Part shown: piece after piece, positions 53,335 to 64,000 of the stretch
How the letters are laid out: each line of letters starts with the position of its first letter
How positions within the stretch are numbered: position 1 is the first letter of the stretch
DNA from: Amborella trichopoda
Taxonomy: Eukaryota > Streptophyta > Magnoliopsida > Amborellales > Amborellaceae
Assembly (NCBI RefSeq): GCF_000471905.2
Contig: NW_006499776.1
Span: 1,800,470-1,864,469 of the forward strand
Length of the DNA: 64,000 bases
Direction: 5' to 3'
Translations under genes and position numbers: made by a program
Notes under the pieces: model-generated
The model's database searches: none
The model's input: only the letters and a program-made list of their open reading frames with translations
What the model was told of the DNA's origin: nothing

Positions 53335-54000
53335 TCATAAAGGGGATTCTACCGGTATGGGGTGTGCTACGAGAAAATCAGCCAAAGCGTGGCCCTTAAT
53401 CACCTTTTGTGGGACATATGTGATGTCAAATTCCATCAGCAATAATGCCCACTTAGCAATATGTCTTGATAGGCGTGGGCGTGTCATGAGAAACTTTACA
53501 GGATCTGCCTTTGATATAAGTTTTACTTCATGATCGAGCAAGTAGTGATGGAGCTTTGATATAAGTTTTACTTCATGACCGAGCAAGTAGTGTTGGAGCT
53601 TTTGTATCGTGAAGATTAGGCCCAAGCACGTCTTCTTTATAGGGGATAATTCTTCTCGGCCCCTTCGTCATTGTTTTGCACCAACATTGCCCTGAGCGAC
53701 TCGTCCAGAGTGGTCACATACAGGATGAGAGGGCTTCCTAGTATCGGTGTAGATAGCACTGGAGGATTGAGTAAATACTGCTTGATGTCATCAAGGGCTG
53801 CCTGACATGCTTCATCCCAGATGAATGGGGTATCTTTCTTTAACAGGTGCGTAAAGGGTTCACAGCAACTTGAGAGGTTTGAGATGAACCTGCGGATGTA
53901 CGCCAGCTGCCCTTGAAAAGAGCATAGCTCTCGCAGTGCGGTTGTTGAATGCATTTCTTGGATTGCCTTGACCTTGACTAGCTCAACTTCCAGCCCTCAA
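53335..54000 (-). pseudogene. pol: E7 RT C-terminus and first RNase H (broken)
   Basis: The frame 53954-53637 reads ALRELCSFQGQLAYIRRFIS, HLLKKDTPFIWDEACQAALD and GSPLILYVTTLDESLRAMLV, then QNNDEG joined directly to AEKNYPL. E1 has 14 further residues (KETTLYFLNRRMQG) at that point, so E7 has a 42-bp deletion. After a shift, 53625-53335 gives LQHYLLGHEVKLISK followed by a second copy LHHYLLDHEVKLISK, a 45-bp tandem duplication, then RLSRHIAKWALLLMEFDITY and GHALADFLVAH. Confidence 0.85.
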
Positions 54001-54009
54001 TGTCTAACA

Positions 54010-54700
54010 ATGAACCCCAAGAACTTTCTTGAATGCATGCCAAAAGTGCATTTCAGCTAGTTCATTTTAAGCTAATGAAATCGTAATCGCTCGAACACCT
54101 TTTCAAGGTCTCTCATATGAGTGTCTTTCTCTTCAAATTTTACCACGAGGTCATCTAGATAACATTCAACCTCCTTGTGCATCATATCCTTGAAGATGGT
54201 TGTCATCGCTCTCTAATATGTAGCACCAGTATTCTTCAATCCAAAAGGCATCATTGTGTAGCAAAAGACCCCTTTTAGAGTCAAGAATGCGGTGGCTTCT
54301 TCCATATTTGATTATACCTGGAGTATCCATCCATGAAGGAGAAGATCTAACAATGAGCCGTAGAATCAATGAGCATCTCCATGGATGACAACGGAAAGTC
54401 ATCCTTTGGGCAAGCGGTATTCAAGTCATGAAAGTCAATGCAAACCCTAATTTGACCATTTTTCTTCTTAACTAGTACAACATTTGTCAACCACTTTGGG
54501 TACTTGACTTCACAGATGAAGCCTATTTGCTTGAGTTTGGTTACCTCAACATCTATCGGCATTTCAAGATCAGGCCTGAACCTCCTTGATTTCTGCTTGA
54601 TGGGCTTGACAAAGGGATCGATGCCGAGATGGTGAACCGTGACTTGAGGATGTAAATTGGGCATGTCATGGTAATGCCAAGCAAAGACGTCTTGATTTGC
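54010..54700 (-). pseudogene. pol: E7 reverse transcriptase domain (broken)
   Basis: The frame 54664-54347 reads VHHLGIDPFVKPIKQKSRRF, GFICEVKYPKWLTNVVLVKK and CIDFHDLNTACPKDDFPLSS. Frameshifts follow (54402-54166 is open but in the wrong frame). The catalytic box reads YLDDLVVKFEEKDTHMRDLE (about 54155), with YLDD where E1 has YVDD. The order and wording match E1 8125-8700. Confidence 0.87.
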
Positions 54701-55351
54701 TCACAAGAAAGCAGTAAAATTCTCTTTCTCCTTTGAAGACATGTTTGTCAAGATGAAAGTGAGCCTGGGATCGGCTTTGTCTCCTAGATTTATCTCCTCT
54801 AGCTCATCAGCTATGGCTTGACTGCTTTCTTCTCATTCTTCTGGGACCTCTTGCAACTCATCACCATTGGCTTCAGAGCTTTTCTCATTAACCTCAAGTG
54901 TATAGACCCTTGATCCTAACATCTCTGCTTCCAATAGAACTCTAGCTTAGGTCATGATTTCTGCACCTTGCTCAAACTGGGGCACAAAAGGGTCGACCTC
55001 AACTATGGATGGCATATCAAGCTGCAGGAGTTTGAGTTGAAATTTACTACGAAGTTGAGATTCAGTGATGGTGGGGCCAGAGGCACCCTCATATTAATCG
55101 CTTGGTCTTTGCACACGTGTTTGCGATGTTTTCCCCGTGCTAACTGATACTTCATAGACATGTACCATGTGGCAAGCTTTCTGAGAATAGAAGCTCTGCC
55201 CTCTTGATTCTCTCAGTCTTTGCTCAAAGTTAGACTCAGGAGGCCATTGGGGTTTCTTTGACTTTGACTTCTTGTGCTTCCCGGTAGAAGAGGATGGCTC
55301 TGACTTATCTCGAGCCGCCAAGGCATTAGCAACTATTAAGAATTTAGCCAC
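54701..55351 (-). pseudogene. pol: E7 pol N-terminal part (protease-to-RT linker)
   Basis: The frame 55351-55094 reads KKPQWPPESNFEQRLRESRG and FYSQKACHMVHVYEVSVSTG, the counterpart of E1 7440-7680. Towards RT (54840-54720) come degenerate pieces of the linker before RT. No intact protease site is visible. Confidence 0.65.
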
Positions 55352-55489
55352 CTAGGCTAACATCTTCTTCAAACGTCTCTGGTGCGTCGTACTTATATTT
55401 CCTTTGAGCGCTCTGTCAATAGCCTCAAAGTTTATGCATTTCAAGAATAAGAAGAAGGAGAAGGGTTAGTAGGTGAGGGACTTTTAAGG

Positions 55490-55640
55490 TCGTTCCCCTC
55501 ATTTGACCCATCTGGCTAGCGTTTTACGTCATCACTAGAGTTGGACGTGTGCAGAGGGTCTTTCGGGTCGTTCCCTTGCTTAGACCATTGGGGAGTGCTT
55601 TTAACATTGTCACCCTCATTGAACATGCCTCGAGTAAGAG
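55490..55640 (-). repeat. Two copies of the 78-bp coding repeat in E7
   Basis: The minus-strand cores TCCAACTCTAGTGATGACGT and TTCAATGAGGGTGACAATGT, each with GGGAACGACC(C/T), match the E1 array at 6640-7270, which has eight units. Confidence 0.75.
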
Positions 55641-57103
55641 ATGACTCAGGCGTATCCAATTGATGAGATGAAGGAATGAGGTCATTGACGATCGGGATAA
55701 AGTCTTTTAAAGTCGATAAGGGAGGAAGAGGCGTAGAAATTATGGCACGACCAGTTACTCAGGAACTTTGTTCTTCCGTCGAGCAGCCCTTGGTACTCGT
55801 CTTTTTCTAGTCGCCTTTGGAGGTGCTTGGTTCGTCTTGCTAGGTTTGTGAATAGCCCTAGCTTGGCGAATCGTTTCTCACTTTAAAGACTTGAGCGTGC
55901 TCCGCCCGTGATGGACTTTCCATGGTTGTGAAGTTGAGGGTTCAACGAGATCAAAGGCTTCATCATGGGGGTCTTGTATTGTGACACTCTTTTGAGTGGA
56001 AGTATCAACTTGTGGGTGTTCAGCATAAGCAATGTGACCTGCCCGGACTTTTTCAGTAACCACAGCTTCGAACCCATAACATTCATCCAGCTCATGGCCC
56101 CAAATTTGATGGTATGGGCACCAGTGATTCTTGGTCCCTTAAGCAAGGTGCTTAGGTTGCCTCGCAGGCTTAAGAGTGACAAGTCCTTGCTCAAGTATCT
56201 CCTTAAACAAGGCTAGAAGGGGGTTCGAATTACCATTTCCTTGGTCTTGGGTCGAGTGGAGGAGAGACTTGGGGATCTCTGTCTGGAATGTCACCAACTT
56301 CTTGGCCTCTCTACATTTTCTTTGCTAATAACTTGTGAAAGTTAGAGCAATTGCTTAGGTCATGCCCCGATATCTGATGATATGGGCACCAGAGACCCTC
56401 GGCTCCTCGAGTCCAGTGCTTTGGTTGTCTTGTTGGTTTTGGTGTGATGAGGCCTTCTTGAAGCATCCTAGCAGATAAGGCATGAAGGATGTTAGGTGCC
56501 GCATCTTCATCCAGAACTGTCACTGCGTGGGACGCTTCTTCTGCCTTGATTGCTTTTTTGAGTTCTTCGAGCTTGATCTAACCCTTTTGGATCAGAGCCT
56601 CAATGTGATCTTTAAGTGTTCAGCATTCTTCCATGAAGTGGTTTACCATTCGATGATAAGCACAGTATCTTGCATGCGTATCGAGACTAGCTTGATCGTG
56701 AAACTTGATCTCCGGCAGCTCAATCATATTTTGTTCCAGCAACAGTCGGAGCAACGCAGGAACCCATATCTTTTCAAAAGGATAAACCTTGCTCTGATGT
56801 CTACTCCAACAGTCATTTCGGTTAAGGTATGTTGGTGGGGGTACCCAGTTGTATGACGGTTGCTATTTTCCGGTCTGAGGTGCTATCTTTGTTGTGCTTA
56901 CCCCTTTGGAGAGGTCCAAAGTCTGAGAGGCAGTCTTCTTTGGATCACTAACAATAACAGTTGCACTGATTACCCCTTTTTGTTGGTTTCCCAGGGCGTT
57001 GGCCCGAGAACTACCATTACCCTGGTTGTTTCCTGAGCTTGAGGACTATTGTCGTGACCCACCATGGTGGTGTGACAGACTCTCTATGCGAACTTACTTA
57101 GAG
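55641..57103 (-). pseudogene. gag: E7 gag C-terminal half with duplicated knuckle module, cut by E8
   Basis: Minus strand. From 57103 (gag sequence CTGATCTCTAAGTAAGTTCG, the match to E8 62783) the frames run through NQGNGSSRAN-type sequence. At about 56523-56311 they give ILHALSARMLQEGLITPKPT and LWCPYHQISGHDLSNCSNF. About 268 bp further on (56200-56060) a second copy reads LFKEILEQGLVTLKPARQPK and HWCPYHQIWGHELDECYGF. E1 and E8 have one such zinc-knuckle-like module, so E7 carries a tandem duplication. The last part (56063-55878) ends PSTSQPWKVHHGRSTLKSLK, as E1 near 6340-6390. E8 interrupts the gene at 57104. Confidence 0.82.
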
Positions 57104-57108
57104 ATCAG
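57104..57108. other. Target-site copy at E8 insertion in E7 gag
   Basis: ATCAG directly before the E8 LTR. Left of it is minus-strand E7 gag. The second copy should follow the E8 3' LTR beyond the window. Confidence 0.55.
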
Positions 57109-58415
57109 TGTTTGAACGTATCTTTCAGCACCTTGGTCATTGATAGGAAGCAGGTCAATAAATCCTGCAAAACAGTGGAAACTCCTGGCAGTCTCACAAT
57201 GGCCCCAAAATTGGTCAAGATCTTCATCAGCACTTCAAAATACCACCTGCCAAGTTTCATCACGATCAGACATGTTTAAGGCAGTGAACACAAATAAACA
57301 ATTTCAGCGAAATCAATCTCTAGTGCCCTGAAATGGACCCTGCAACTAGAGTCATACTTTTGGTGCGTCAAACAACTGTGGGACCACCGCCATTGGATTC
57401 GGCACGATCGAAAGCCCTTATGGGTCAATTTCAGCTTAATCAGGCACTCCAAGAAAAAGTTTTGTGTGAAATGCTGAAAAGGGGTAGGTCGCACACTATT
57501 CCCGTGTTGCTTCACTGCATCAAAAAAATCATTAAAGGTGGTTGTTTTTACAATCACAACCAGTCAATTTTGGAGCCTATATCACACTCGTTCGAAGTCG
57601 GATCACTCTCAAATTTGGTGAGTATGTTCGTCTCATCAAAACGAGCAATTTGATATGTGGTACGCCCTGTGAGGATGCTCGAACAGAGAGAAAAACTAAA
57701 TGAAAGTCACTGATCCATGAAAGAAGTTGCAGAAAATTCAACAAACAGCACACCTAGTTTGAGCAGCCAGATCATGATGCTAGCATATCGATCGAAATGA
57801 AACTAATTGTATTATGTGCGTGAGGTTTGAGGTTATCTCTGGTCCGAACCTCGCGTATGATGAACTGTTGGATTTCACACATGAAGGTGTCAAAATTGCT
57901 ATTAATTTCAGTCACCGGATTTCAAGATTCCAGTCCAAAACTCAAGACAACAAAATCTTCATCCGGACACAAAATCAAGCTACATTTTTTGCAATATGAT
58001 CTTGACGACATGCTCAATATGATTCAATGAAGAAGTCACGAAGAAACATCAAGGAACGAGTGCTCAATCTATCTGAAGCTTTCAACATTCATCCAAAATT
58101 CAAGTCTCATGATCATGGCTCAAAAACATGATTCATGGCTTGAAGTTGGTATCAAAATGATCACCATGCCGAGCCCTACAAGAAAACAAGAATCCTTCTA
58201 TCAAATGGGCATCAGAACGACCCCGGGTCAGCCATGGAAGATCACGCAAGTTCTCAAGCAACAGTAGGGACTGTTCTGGAATTCCACACATTATTAGGTC
58301 GGGGCAAAACAGACCTTTTGTACCCATTTTTAGAATTTCTTTAAATTCAATTAAGTTGTTATTATCTTCAATTCTAGGTAGTTTTTGGGCGTACACCCAC
58401 GTTTTAGGCCAGCTC

Positions 58416-58423
58416 TATATAAA
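58416..58423 (+). promoter_or_regulatory. TATA box of E8 5' LTR
   Basis: TATATAAA within CTCTATATAAACAGGCAATG. The best preserved copy of the LTR core promoter in the window, with AATAAA about 55 bp downstream. Confidence 0.68.
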
Positions 58424-58849
58424 CAGGCAATGCCTCACTGTACAAAGAACGGATTCATTCCTCTTGGATCAGTCAATAAAATTCTGAATTTTGCTAAAGC
58501 TTGTGGGTACATCTTGGAGGGAGATAGAGAGAGGAGAAAGAAGAAAGGGGTCGGTACCCTTCAGGTATGTAACTTTCTCTCCTCCCCTCTTTCTCTCTCC
58601 TCCTCTCTTTCTCGTCTCTATCTCTTTCTCCCTTTTTTTCCTATCTCTATCTCTTTTTTCTCTTCTTCTCATCTCTATCTCTTTCTCTCTCTTCTTCTCG
58701 TCTCTTTCTCTCCTGCCTTCTTTCTCATCTCTATCTCTTTCTCTCTCCTCCCCCTTTCTCATCTTTATCTCTTTCTCTCTCTTCTTCTCATCTCTATCTC
58801 TTTCTCCCTCTTCTTCTCATCTCAATTTCCCTCTCTCCTTTTCTTTTGT

Positions 58850-59620
58850 TACAGTCGGCGAAGCGTAGCACTAGTTGGATTTCTCTCTCTTCTTCTCTTA
58901 TGTTGCACTCGATAAAGCCTAACGTCGACTAAATTTCTCTATCCTTCTCTTCTATTGCAGTCGGTGAAGCCTAACACCGGATTGAGTTCTCTCTCTCTCT
59001 CCTCTTGTATTGCAGTCGGCGAAGTCTAATGCCGGCTGGATCTCTCTCTCTCCTTTTCTGTCACAGTCGATGAAGCTTAGCAATGGCATGATTTTTCTCT
59101 CTCTCTCTTCGGAACCATTGGTGAATCCTAATGCCAGTTCGATTTTCCTCTCTTCCTTTTCTTCCATCACAATTGGCGCAAGCCTAGTGCCGGCTGGGTT
59201 GCTCTCTTTCTTCTCTTCTGTCACAGTCGGCGAAGCCTAGTGCCGACTACACCTTCTCTTTTTTCTTCTTTCACAGTTGGAGAAGCCTAATGCTGGCTCG
59301 ATCTCTCTCTCTCTTGCTTCTCTTCCATCTCAATCGACGCAAGCCTAGCACCGGCTGTGTTGCTCGCTTTCTTCTCTTTTGTCACAGTTGGTGAAGCCTA
59401 GTGCTAACTACACCTTCTCTCTTTTCTTCTGACATCGTCGGTAAAGTCTAGCGTCGACTATGTTTTATCTCTCTTCTTCTGGCACAGTCTATGAAGCCTA
59501 GCACCTACTGTGTCTTCTCTCTCTTATCCTCTGTATAGCACAATTGGTGAAGCTTAGCATCGACTGTGTTTTTTCTCTCTTCCTTTTAACACAGTCAGCA
59601 ATGCCTAGCGCCAAGTGTGT
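58850..59620 (+). repeat. Hairpin tandem array in E8 LTR (about 15 units)
   Basis: Units of 51-57 bp. Example core at 59222: CACAGTCGGCGAAGCCTAGT GCCGACTAC, where AGTCGGC pairs exactly with GCCGACT. Cores occur near 58860, 58912, 58966, 59021, 59072, 59122, 59174, 59229, 59283, 59340, 59392, 59444, 59494, 59547 and 59599. Confidence 0.85.
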
Positions 59621-60414
59621 CTTCCTACCATGTCTCTCTTTTATTCTCTCTCCTTTCATACTCTTCTCTTCCTTTCTCCTCCCTCCTTCCTTTTATTCCC
59701 TTCTTCTCTTATTTCATTTCTTATTCTTTCCTCATAACCATCATTTTGTTATTCTTTCATTCGACTAAGAGGGATTGAGGTTAGCCTCTCAGGGTAATCC
59801 TGTCATCTACTCGTAATATTGTTGTGCCAAGATTACTTAGCTCGCTTTATTGCCACGAGAGACTAACCATCGTGTCTAGCTAGTCGGTACTGGTAATGAC
59901 GTCTAGTAATAATCCTACGAGTCGGTCTTAGTTACCAAGCCTGTTTATCTACCACGTCAGACCAATTATCCATCAGCTTAGTCACTGCTCTGATCCTCCT
60001 GCTCAGCCGAATTCTTCTCTTCCCTGTCTTTCTTCTCTTATTTTTCTCTCCTTCTTTTTGAGTGTGTATGCTTCTGTACGTTCATCAAAGAGGAAAAGGG
60101 TGAGGTCTGACCCACCTGTCTTATAACCTTTACCATATGTGTGTGATTGCAGAAAACAGAAGAATACACGCTAAGGGAGGCGATTCCGAACAAGTTTTAT
60201 TACTGAGGGCTTTCTTCGTGATGTATGAGGGCCCCCACGCGAGGCAGCCCAAGTAAACCCACCTTAAATTCTTCTCTCACCGGCTGGTAACACCTGTCCT
60301 CGTTCTTGAAAGTGATTCCCTAGAGAACAATCTCAAAAACATCCCGGGTCGTCCCTTGAAGCCCGAGATACATGCCGCTGATCCTCAAAACGAGATCAAG
60401 GCACCTAACCAGCT

Positions 60415-60432
60415 TGGTGACTCCATTGGGGA
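60415..60432 (+). other. Primer-binding site of E8
   Basis: TGGTGACTCCATTGGGGA, two transitions from the family consensus. Confidence 0.82.
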
Positions 60433-60649
60433 CTTACTACCCCTTAGTTGGATCGTTCTTGTTCGGCTAGTTTCTTGTTTTATTATTTGCTTTCATTATC
60501 TTTTCACATTTTATTTAAGGCTTGCAGGTTCTGTAAGGACTCTCTTATCCCCACATTCGAGAGTGTCCCAAGGGAACAAGTCCCTTCGACTTCGTTCCCA
60601 ACCATCTTCTTGAGCAAAGGCCCCTTGTCTAGCTCTCAGGTCTTAACTT

Positions 60650-62040
60650 GGACCGATGTGAGGAGAGACTTAAAAGTCCCTTACTGCCCATCTTCTCACA
60701 CTGGTGGAAACTCCACCAAGGCGCCCTACATCGACAACACTTCAGTTTCTTCACACAGCATGCACCCAGCCACCAGCAAGTCACTTGCCGGTCGTGTTCC
60801 TGAGGTACGTTGAAAGGCTGCCCAGTCCCTTTCTGCAAAAGGCTTCTATGGGTCGCTATAAGGCTACCCCCCACATTTCTGCACCATTAGTCTCTATCCC
60901 TAGAGGCTCAACACGTAGAGGCTGAAACCCCACGATCTCCACCCCTCACGGACACCACATGGCTCGTGGGTCACCCACTCGAGCCACATTTCAGGGCAAC
61001 CCTTGTGCTACCCTGAGTCAGCATCCAAGATCTGACATTCTAAGGTCATATCCTGTGCACGCTGATCACGTGCATCTCACTGCTCTGGGCAACACTGTCG
61101 TTATGCCAACTCCAGTACACATGAGATGACCTCCGCATCTTCGTATTCAGCCCACACAAGTGCACTCTGTAAGGGGCAGGCCTACGCCTGTTCTCTTACA
61201 GACAGTTGCTCGTAGTTCTCGGCCTCCTAAGGCAAACTCACTTGCACGAGCCCGGGCTGACCCTCAGGTCTCCCGTAATCCTTCTTCAAGGAGCGCACAC
61301 GCGTCGCCATCACAGACATCCCCTCGCCCTAGACTCGGGCCTTCTCATGACTCAATCTTGCTCTGAATCACTCCTTCATCGAGCAAGCACCTTCAGCCTT
61401 GGCACTTGAAGGTTTTCCCCAAGAGTCCTGAATGAGCCCCGTCACGTTTGTCATGTCCCTAGAGCTCATAAGAGAGCTCAAGGAATTGACCTGATGAAAG
61501 ATCGAGTCCTTCATCCTCCCCAGCCTAAGATGACTCCAGTTCTTGGCCCTCACCTTGCCGCACCTGATGGAGATAGCTCTCTCCTATGCAAGAAGAGCTA
61601 ACCAACCGCAACCTAGATCGCAGTTTTGGAGTGAGGTCCATCAAAATTTCAAAGCTAAACGCGATGGAGGTTTGCAAATTTTGACTAGGGAGGTGACCAA
61701 GGCAGTCAAAACAACCAATTCTGATAACCCTCTTCACCTGAATCCCTTTTACCCCCTTCAGACGATGAAGCCAGAAGCGGAGCTTCATGAGCCCTGTGCT
61801 GTGGTTATTGTCGTAGAAGAAGACCCAGCCACTTTGCAGCTACTGTCCCAAGACCGTCGAGAACCGATGCAAATGCGATTTGCATACAAGAGTAGAGTTC
61901 AGTCAGGGCATGCTGACCCCTGCTGACTGGCCTACCACGTACAACCCGTCATGTTCGCAGGCCCTCAGTTGCCACTAACATTGGCCTCCTTAGAGAAACT
62001 GTCAGTGTAATGGTTGTAAGCAATCCTAGTGATGCGTAGG
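60650..62040 (+). pseudogene. E8 leader ORF region (broken)
   Basis: Counterpart of the E1 leader ORF. VRRDLKVPYCPSSHTGGNST and HPATSKSLAGRVPEVR, then a stop and KAAQSLSAKG, follow the E1 frame MRRDLKVPHSP...KAAQSLSAND. Further pieces match E1 and E4 (SVRGRPTPVLLQTVARSSRP at 61160-61366). The segment 61543-61926 is open but not clearly coding. Several stops and frame changes. Confidence 0.55.
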
Positions 62041-62050
62041 AAGAGCGCAT

Positions 62051-63963
62051 GAACAAGTTTGAGGATATGGTGTGTGCGATGACGGAAAAGATCGATCGTA
62101 TCGACGCCGCACTACAGTCGGCTAACCATAAGGTCAATTCCCATCACTCTGATGGTGCACCTCCACAGAAGCCCCCTCCTTCTACCTCACAGAACAATTA
62201 TGTCCCTCATCCCGTCTCTTAGACAGATATTGACGCTATGGTCACCCATAGCCTAAAGAACACACAAATGTTGGGGATACAAGGTGCGACTCCTTATCAA
62301 AGGCTATACCCCTCGTATATTGATCAGGTCCAGTTTCCCTCAGAATATAAGAAAGGGAAGTTTCCTTTATTCAACAGAACCACGTCCCCAAAGCAGCATA
62401 TTACCCACTTCTAGGCAGCATGTCGAGAAACAACGGCTGACGGGAGACTTCTTCTTCAACAGTTCGTTGAGACCCTTGATGGTTCAACATTTCAATGGTA
62501 TGCCCGACTTCCTCCAAACTCAGTGCATACACAGGAGGAGATGGAGAAACTGTTCTATCAATGCTTCTATGAGGTCGAGAGAGAGTTCAAACCATCGAAC
62601 TTCTCACCCTAACTCAAGACGCCGAGAAGCCTATGGATCAGTTTATATCAAGATGGAGAAATTTGGCTTCCCGCCATTCTAATCCAATGCTTGAGAAGGA
62701 AGCAATCCAAACTTACGTGCGGAACATCCGACCCAAGATCGCTCTACATGTCGAGACCTTTAATCGGACCTCCATGTCAGAGTTGATCTCTAAATCAGTT
62801 TGCATAGAAAGGTTATCATGCCACCATGGTGGGACACAACAACCATCTACAAGCTCAGCAAACAACCGGGGCAATGGTAGCTCTCGGAATAACACACGGG
62901 ACAGCCAACAGAAAGGGGTAATCAGTGCAGCCGTCATGGTCATTGATTCATAGAAGGCTCCCTCCCAAACTTGGACCTCCCTAAAGGGGTAAGCATGGCA
63001 AAGGTAAACACCCTAGGCTGGTAAGCAACAACAGTCATACAATTGGGTACCCCCACTAGCCAACCTTAATCGGGGTGATTATTTCACCAGACATAAGAGC
63101 AAGGTCTATTCCTTTGAGAAGGAATGGTCCCCGCGCTGTTTCGGCTATTATTGGAATAAAATATGATCCAGCTTCCAAAAGCCAAGTTCCCCGAGCAACC
63201 TGGCCCTGACACTCAGACGAATTATTGTGCCTACCTTCGGAGGATCAATCATCCTACAGATGACTGCTACACACTGAGGGATATTATCGAGGCCCTGATT
63301 CATAAGGGTCGGATAAAGCTTGAAGACTTAAAGAAGGCCCTTGGGGCAGCTGAGGCTTCCCATGCCATAATCATCCAAGAGGAAGACAAAATGATTGATA
63401 TCCTTTACGCCTTCTTCATTATAATGCTACAGGAAGGCATAATCACACTGAAGCAGGCAACGCAACCCCGTCACCTTGCTAAGGGGACTAAAGATCGTTG
63501 ATGCTTGAACCATCAGATAAGAGGCCATTACTTGTCAGAATGCACAAATTTCCTCGATATATTCGCATAGAAGATGCGTGAGTGTTAAGAGTTTTACAAT
63601 CTACCTGTAAGTGATCCCCAAGTCATTCCTCTATCAAGGCAAGAAGATCTAACAAAGCAAGACCTTCATATCAATGACTCGGACTCCACCAAATCCTCGA
63701 CTTCCCAGCCATGGATAGTCTACCATGGCCGAAGCAGACGCAAGTCCTTAAGGCAAGAAGCAGTTTGCCAAGCTAGAGTTGTTTGCAAGCCCAGCGAGAC
63801 GAATCAAACATCACCTTAGAAAACCAAAAAGAGACAGGCACCAAGGGCTACTTGCCAAAGAAATAAGACTGCTCAAGCCACAGTCGAGCAGGAATTTCTT
63901 AGGCCCCTTCCTCCACTGCCAACTTTACTGGACTTCATCCCTTACACGATCCTTCTTCCTTCT
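62051..63963 (+). pseudogene. gag: E8 gag (broken, interrupted by E9)
   Basis: The start MNKFEDMVCAMTEKIDRIDA (62051) resembles a short coiled segment. The core reads FNRTTSPKQHITHF, a stop, then TTADGRLLLQQFVETLDGST and FQWYARLPPNSVHTQEEMEK LFYQCFYEVERE, longer by 8 codons than E1. After a frameshift near 62580 comes MDQFISRWRNLASRHSNPML and MSELISKSVCIERLSCHHGG, then a Ser/Asn-rich linker. A later frame (63163-63501) gives DDCYTLRDIIEALIHKGRIK and ITLKQATQPRHLAKG. The knuckle region NHQIRGHYLSECTNF follows. Homology to E1 stops at 63963. Confidence 0.83.
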
Positions 63964-64000
63964 TGTAGACACCCCACTTTAAATCTAGAAAGTTATGTGG
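63964..64000 (+). mobile_element. Start of another LTR element (E9) inserted in E8
   Basis: At 63964 the E8 sequence (compare E1 6591-6604) breaks and TGTAGACACCCCACTTTAAA begins. TGTAGACACCCCA is a common LTR start of plant Tat/Ogre-like elements. The five bases before it, CTTCT, would be the target-site copy. Only 37 bp are in the window. Confidence 0.6.

Larger units (their letters stand above)
57109..60411 (+). mobile_element. 5' LTR of Tat element E8 (3303 bp)
   Basis: Starts TGTTTGAACGTATCTTTCAG and ends CCA three bases before the primer site. It matches the E1 5' LTR over its length: upstream segment, TATA box at 58416, AATAAA near 58477, CT-rich tract 58570-58850, hairpin array 58850-59620, and the U5 tail with GTCTTATAACC near 60117. 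It lies inside the gag of E7 in opposite orientation. Confidence 0.88.

Noticed and set aside
1-64000. tRNA, rRNA or other structured RNA genes
   Set aside because: I looked for tRNA arms and rRNA-like stretches; only primer-binding sites complementary to tRNA ends were seen.
1-64000. A complete novel host or defence system
   Set aside because: Everything that can be recognised is transposable-element derived; the only host-like coding pieces are the Argonaute fragment and one unassigned ORF.

Overview
This window is plant nuclear DNA. It is an intergenic region built from nested, decayed retrotransposons around a central AT-rich island of small DNA transposons. I find no intact host gene, no RNA gene and no CRISPR array. 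The case for a plant rests on Ty3/Gypsy elements of the Tat type (second RNase H between the first RNase H and integrase, tRNA-Arg-like primer site, very long 3' untranslated region). It also rests on a chromodomain Gypsy element of the Tekay/Del type, Copia gag-protease, an RTE-type LINE tail, Mutator- and hAT-like MITEs, and a fragment of the plant-specific AGO4 clade. The species cannot be told.

Layout (E numbers are mine). E1 (+, 114-18462) is a nearly full-length Tat element: 5' LTR 114-3413, primer site, leader ORF, gag, a 78-bp coding repeat, RT, RNase H, second RNase H, integrase, about 5 kb of 3' UTR, polypurine tract, and a truncated 3' LTR 16466-18462. From 18463 to about 26990 lies the AT-rich island: two MULE-like MITEs with 9-bp target duplications and a third diverged copy, a fold-back MITE, a hAT-like element, a LINE tail, a possible solo LTR and a 115-bp gap. 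E2 (-, about 26990-28095) is a Copia gag-protease fragment. E3 (-, 28096-36287) is a Tekay/Del chromovirus with an intact-length 5' LTR but a truncated 3' LTR. E4 (-, 36288-41198) is the 5' LTR, primer site and leader of another Tat copy. E5 (+, 41204-42291) is an E3-type LTR fragment. E6 (+, 42715-46214) is a Tat 3'-UTR fragment. E7 (-, 46215-57108) is a Tat element running from truncated 3' LTR to gag. E8 (+, 57109-63963) is a Tat element inserted into the E7 gag. E9 begins at 63964, inside E8.

All Tat copies belong to one family. LTRs start TGTTTGAA, measure about 3.1-3.3 kb, and carry arrays of about 52-bp units that each fold into a hairpin. The coding regions are broken by stops, frameshifts, deletions and catalytic substitutions, so these copies are not autonomous.

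The most notable observation is that the Tat family carries, downstream of integrase and in sense orientation, a coding fragment that I recognise as the N-terminal part of an Argonaute of the AGO4 clade. It sits at the same place in E1 and E7. AGO4-clade proteins carry out RNA-directed DNA methylation, which silences such elements. A second feature, conserved in E1, E6 and E7, is a TATA-box-like motif on the antisense strand of the 3' UTR.
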